A program made the position numbers and the translations under genes. The notes beneath the pieces are model-generated. The model ran no database searches. It was not told where the DNA came from and was given only the letters and a program-made list of their open reading frames with translations. From Camellia lanceoleosa (lineage: Eukaryota; Streptophyta; Magnoliopsida; Ericales; Theaceae), in assembly GCA_025200525.1 (NCBI GenBank), contig CM045760.1:47697932-47761931 (forward strand): a stretch of 64,000 bases of DNA, in the 5' to 3' direction. Shown here in pieces: positions 61,801 through 64,000 of this stretch. The stretch's first letter is position 1; the number at the start of each line of letters is the position of its first letter.

Positions 61801-63511
61801 TAAACATGGAAATAAGTAAAGGAATGCTTAGAACAACATGCAACAAGTTATGTATGCTAACTTATGAGACAATAGCTAAACTAAACAAAGCATGAATCAA
61901 TTTAAAAGGCTTGGACAACCCTAAAACAGCCCTTAACATATGAAAATAAGAGGCTAAACATGCATGAAAACAGCTTAAAAAGCTAAACAATAAAGAGAAT
62001 AATGAAGGCTAGTAAGCAAGAACAATAAGGGGTGGCTAACCCCTTCACTTTTGAAACTTCAAAACATGATTTTTGGCCCTTTGAAAACTCTGAAAATCAA
62101 TGTAGATATCAAAGAAAAAGAGTGGAATAGGAAGGATTTAAGCTACAGGTAAAGGTGTAGAAAGAGCAAGCTCTCTCTACCCTTTTGGTAGCCCTTCAAA
62201 CCCAATCTTAAACGCTTCAAATAGACTCAAAACAACATAAAACAGTGAGAATTGTGAAGCAAATAAAAGAAATAAAAGCAAGAGAGAAGAAAACAAGCTT
62301 ATGCCTTTCAAGGGGTAAGATTGTTGTTTGTGATCCAAACTTGGTTTCAACCCACTCTCAAGCTAAAATTATGCTTCTCCAAGATCAACCAAAGCTCTAA
62401 AGTGGTGAGACAAGGTTGTGTATGGAGTATAGAGATGACACAAGGAAGTTAGGTTAGCTTACGGGTTGCTTACAATGGAAGAAGAAGGAGGAAGGAGCTC
62501 TCAAGGTATATATAGGCTCTCTAAATTTTGTTCAACCCTCAAAACAATCACACAGCTTTGTTTTTATAGAATTTGAGCTCAAAAGGTGATAAATATCTTC
62601 AAAAATGGACAACTGGCCGGTTCCCGCCCAGAATAGTGTTTTTCGCCACCAAGGGCCGACCGGCCATCACTGATGTATGGCGGGGCTTTGATGCCCTCCC
62701 TTGTTTTTTGGTTCAAACTCAACTCAGAGTGGAAAAAGGTCCAAAAATGAAACTCATAGGTTCAAACAAGGTAAATGTTGAAGATTTGAGGTTATTTCGA
62801 GAGCCTGATTGAATCTGAATCGCTGTGAATTCAAAGCACACAATTCAAATTTCATCATCGAGTGTATCGAACCAAGTGCCTAAGTCTTGCAGGCGGTCAA
62901 AAATGGGATGTCTATAACCCCTTCAAACTCTCAACGAGTCCCTTGTATGCTTTGTTTGACTGGTCTTAAACCGGGTCAGGGAGATTTCTACCATGAACCG
63001 GTACACAACCAAGGAATTATATCGGTTCAAATAGGTCTCTTTACTCGCCCGTAACAGTCTCATCAATCTTCAGCAAATGAAGGCAAAATAGCAATGACAT
63101 GGCTGGTGAAGGGAATAACAAGAATGGCGAGACACCCAACTTGTTGGCTATATCGATGGCACCAATGTTGAATGGATCGACGATGAGAGAAACCAACTGG
63201 GTAGGTGTGGATAATGAAGCTAAGGTGTGTTTGATAGAGGGTAGAAAGAGAGTGACTGTGAGGAAGATTTGGAAAGCAGCATTGAGGGGGTCATTGGGTA
63301 ATTGAATAGGTGGGAGAAAGATGTGGTGGATGGTTTTGGAGAGTTTTTGGAGGACTATTTTTTGGGCTATGGTGGGTGGTGCGAAAGAGGGGATGAGGAT
63401 GGTGGTGGAGAAGTGGCGGTGGTGGATGAGTTGCTTAGCGAATTCAATGGAAATCATAAGATGGCCTATACCTAGACTTGGTAGAAAAGTTACATGGGGT
63501 GTTTGATCCAT
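58870..63511 (-). pseudogene. UGT72-like UDP-glycosyltransferase pseudogene split by a solo LTR
   Basis: Family 1 glycosyltransferases move a sugar from a UDP-sugar to small molecules such as phenolics. The start at 63511 (MDQTPHVTFLPS) fits better than the in-frame ATG nine bases upstream, because family members start just before the HV/HI strand. GIGHL carries the catalytic His and LIVDPF the Asp region. Coding breaks at a TAA after VTGE (63041), with two further TAA codons before the insertion at 62916. Beyond the solo LTR, 59722-59270 continues with YGLAEGIIVNTF to FLWVVRSP. A frameshift near 59300 precedes the PSPG box ([31 protein letters not shown]). A TAG at 58978 interrupts the end, and the last stop is at 58870. 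Clearly inactive. Confidence 0.92.
59728..62916 (-). mobile_element. Solo LTR of the outer Tat family inside the UGT gene
   Basis: Read on the minus strand it starts TATAGACATCCCATTTTTGA, close to the TGTAGACACCCCATTTTTGA start at 22348. The other end carries the TGGACTGCTTTACCAGATAC block, also present in reverse near 33700-33780. Length is 3,189 bp. Flanks AGCCC (59723-59727) and ACCCC (62917-62921) look like a duplication with one change. No internal region, so a solo LTR. An AT-rich stretch of CTAATTA-type repeats lies at 60735-60985, and no gene is seen. Confidence 0.88.
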
Positions 63512-63610
63512 AGTATACAAGTGTTTGAGAAATTTGAGTTTGTGTGTTGTGGTTGTGCCGTTTTTTTTTTTTTTTTTTTGTATTGTATGGGATAAGAATT
63601 GGTTGGTTTC

Positions 63611-63618
63611 TATTTATA
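63611..63618 (-). promoter_or_regulatory. TATA box of the UGT pseudogene
   Basis: TATAAATA on the minus strand lies about 100 bp upstream of the ATG at 63511, a normal distance for a plant core promoter. A T-run on the + strand (about 63561-63579, A-run in the transcript) lies between them in the leader. Confidence 0.6.
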
Positions 63619-63858
63619 GAAGAAAGAAGCAGAACTGCATGCAAATGAAAAGAAGAAAAAAAAATTATCATTACATGAAAATTACGCTCATTACAAACAC
63701 ACTTAATCCTACCATATATTTGTAATTCTCCCACAAAAGAATTGGTCTACAATGTCTTGCCTTTTTATTCACGTTGTGTTTTATAATTGAGAGTTGCAGA
63801 GAGCTCTAGAGAGGGATGATTGGGCCTAGTGAGGTAAGCACAAGCGTAAACCTCCTAA

Positions 63859-64000
63859 TAGGGGTGTAAAAATGGCCCGAGGCCCGTGGATAGCCTGAAG
63901 CATGCTCGCGGCCCGAGGTGGGCCCAATCCATTTCGGCACGGGCCCAAGCCCAGCCTAGTACCTTGGGCCCGGGCCTGAGCCTTCTATTTTTGTCCTAGC
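63859..64000. mobile_element. Left end of a hAT-like transposon, cut by the window
   Basis: TAGGGGTGTAAAAATGGCCC is followed by repeated GGGCCC/GGCCCGAGG motifs (63874-63990), the pattern of hAT elements with GGGCC-rich subterminal regions. The other end is outside the window, so the 8-bp duplication cannot be checked. Confidence 0.5.

Noticed and set aside
58870..63511. UGT as a functional gene with a 3.2-kb intron
   Set aside because: The intervening sequence is an LTR with duplication-like flanks rather than splice sites, and several in-frame stops and a frameshift lie in the exons.
1..64000. tRNA or rRNA genes
   Set aside because: No cloverleaf-like or rRNA-like sequence was noticed by eye; a covariance-model search would be needed to exclude short genes.

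Overview
This window looks like plant nuclear DNA, most likely a dicot, made almost entirely of nested and decayed transposable elements. The supporting evidence is TG...CA long terminal repeats with 5-bp target duplications, Ty3/gypsy polyproteins with two RNase H domains, a CACTA transposon with 3-bp duplications, GT-AG introns, and fragments of plant gene families (SPL, ABCC, homoserine dehydrogenase, UGT72). No intact host gene is present. The species cannot be named from the sequence, and all family names come from recognised motifs rather than a database search.

Region 1 (1-33898) is a Tat-lineage (Ogre/Retand-like) Ty3/gypsy element on the + strand whose 5' LTR lies left of the window. 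Its protease is split by two insertions: a very young 10-kb non-autonomous LTR element (880-10934; LTRs differ at one of 403 sites) and a 2.36-kb solo LTR (10971-13332). The RT, RNase H, archaeal-type RNase H and integrase follow (13539-18029) with one in-frame stop. Next come an antisense ORF (18707-20086), a 58-bp tandem array, a polypurine tract and a roughly 4-kb 3' LTR. A 7.5-kb CACTA element (23924-31422) sits inside that LTR and carries minus-strand pieces of an SPL gene and an ABCC transporter gene.

Region 2 (33899-45043) is older sequence with homoserine dehydrogenase exons, another spliced exon pair and a CACTA-type right end. It is interrupted by a small non-autonomous LTR element (37177-44161), whose own LTR holds an internally deleted chromovirus-like element (37383-40698). 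Region 3 (45338-56455) is a second Tat element on the minus strand. Its gag-protease is deleted, its pol frame carries many stops, it has a + strand antisense gene with an intron, and it contains a nested solo LTR (46374-48728).

Region 4 (58870-63511) is a UGT72-like glycosyltransferase pseudogene on the minus strand, split by a solo LTR of the same family as the region 1 LTR. A hAT-like terminus begins at 63859. Most insertions have matching target duplications, so the nesting order is well supported. The most unusual signals are paired CTCGAG palindromes at a fixed 20-bp spacing in LTRs of three insertions, a recently moved element whose own genes are broken, and the gene fragments inside the CACTA element.
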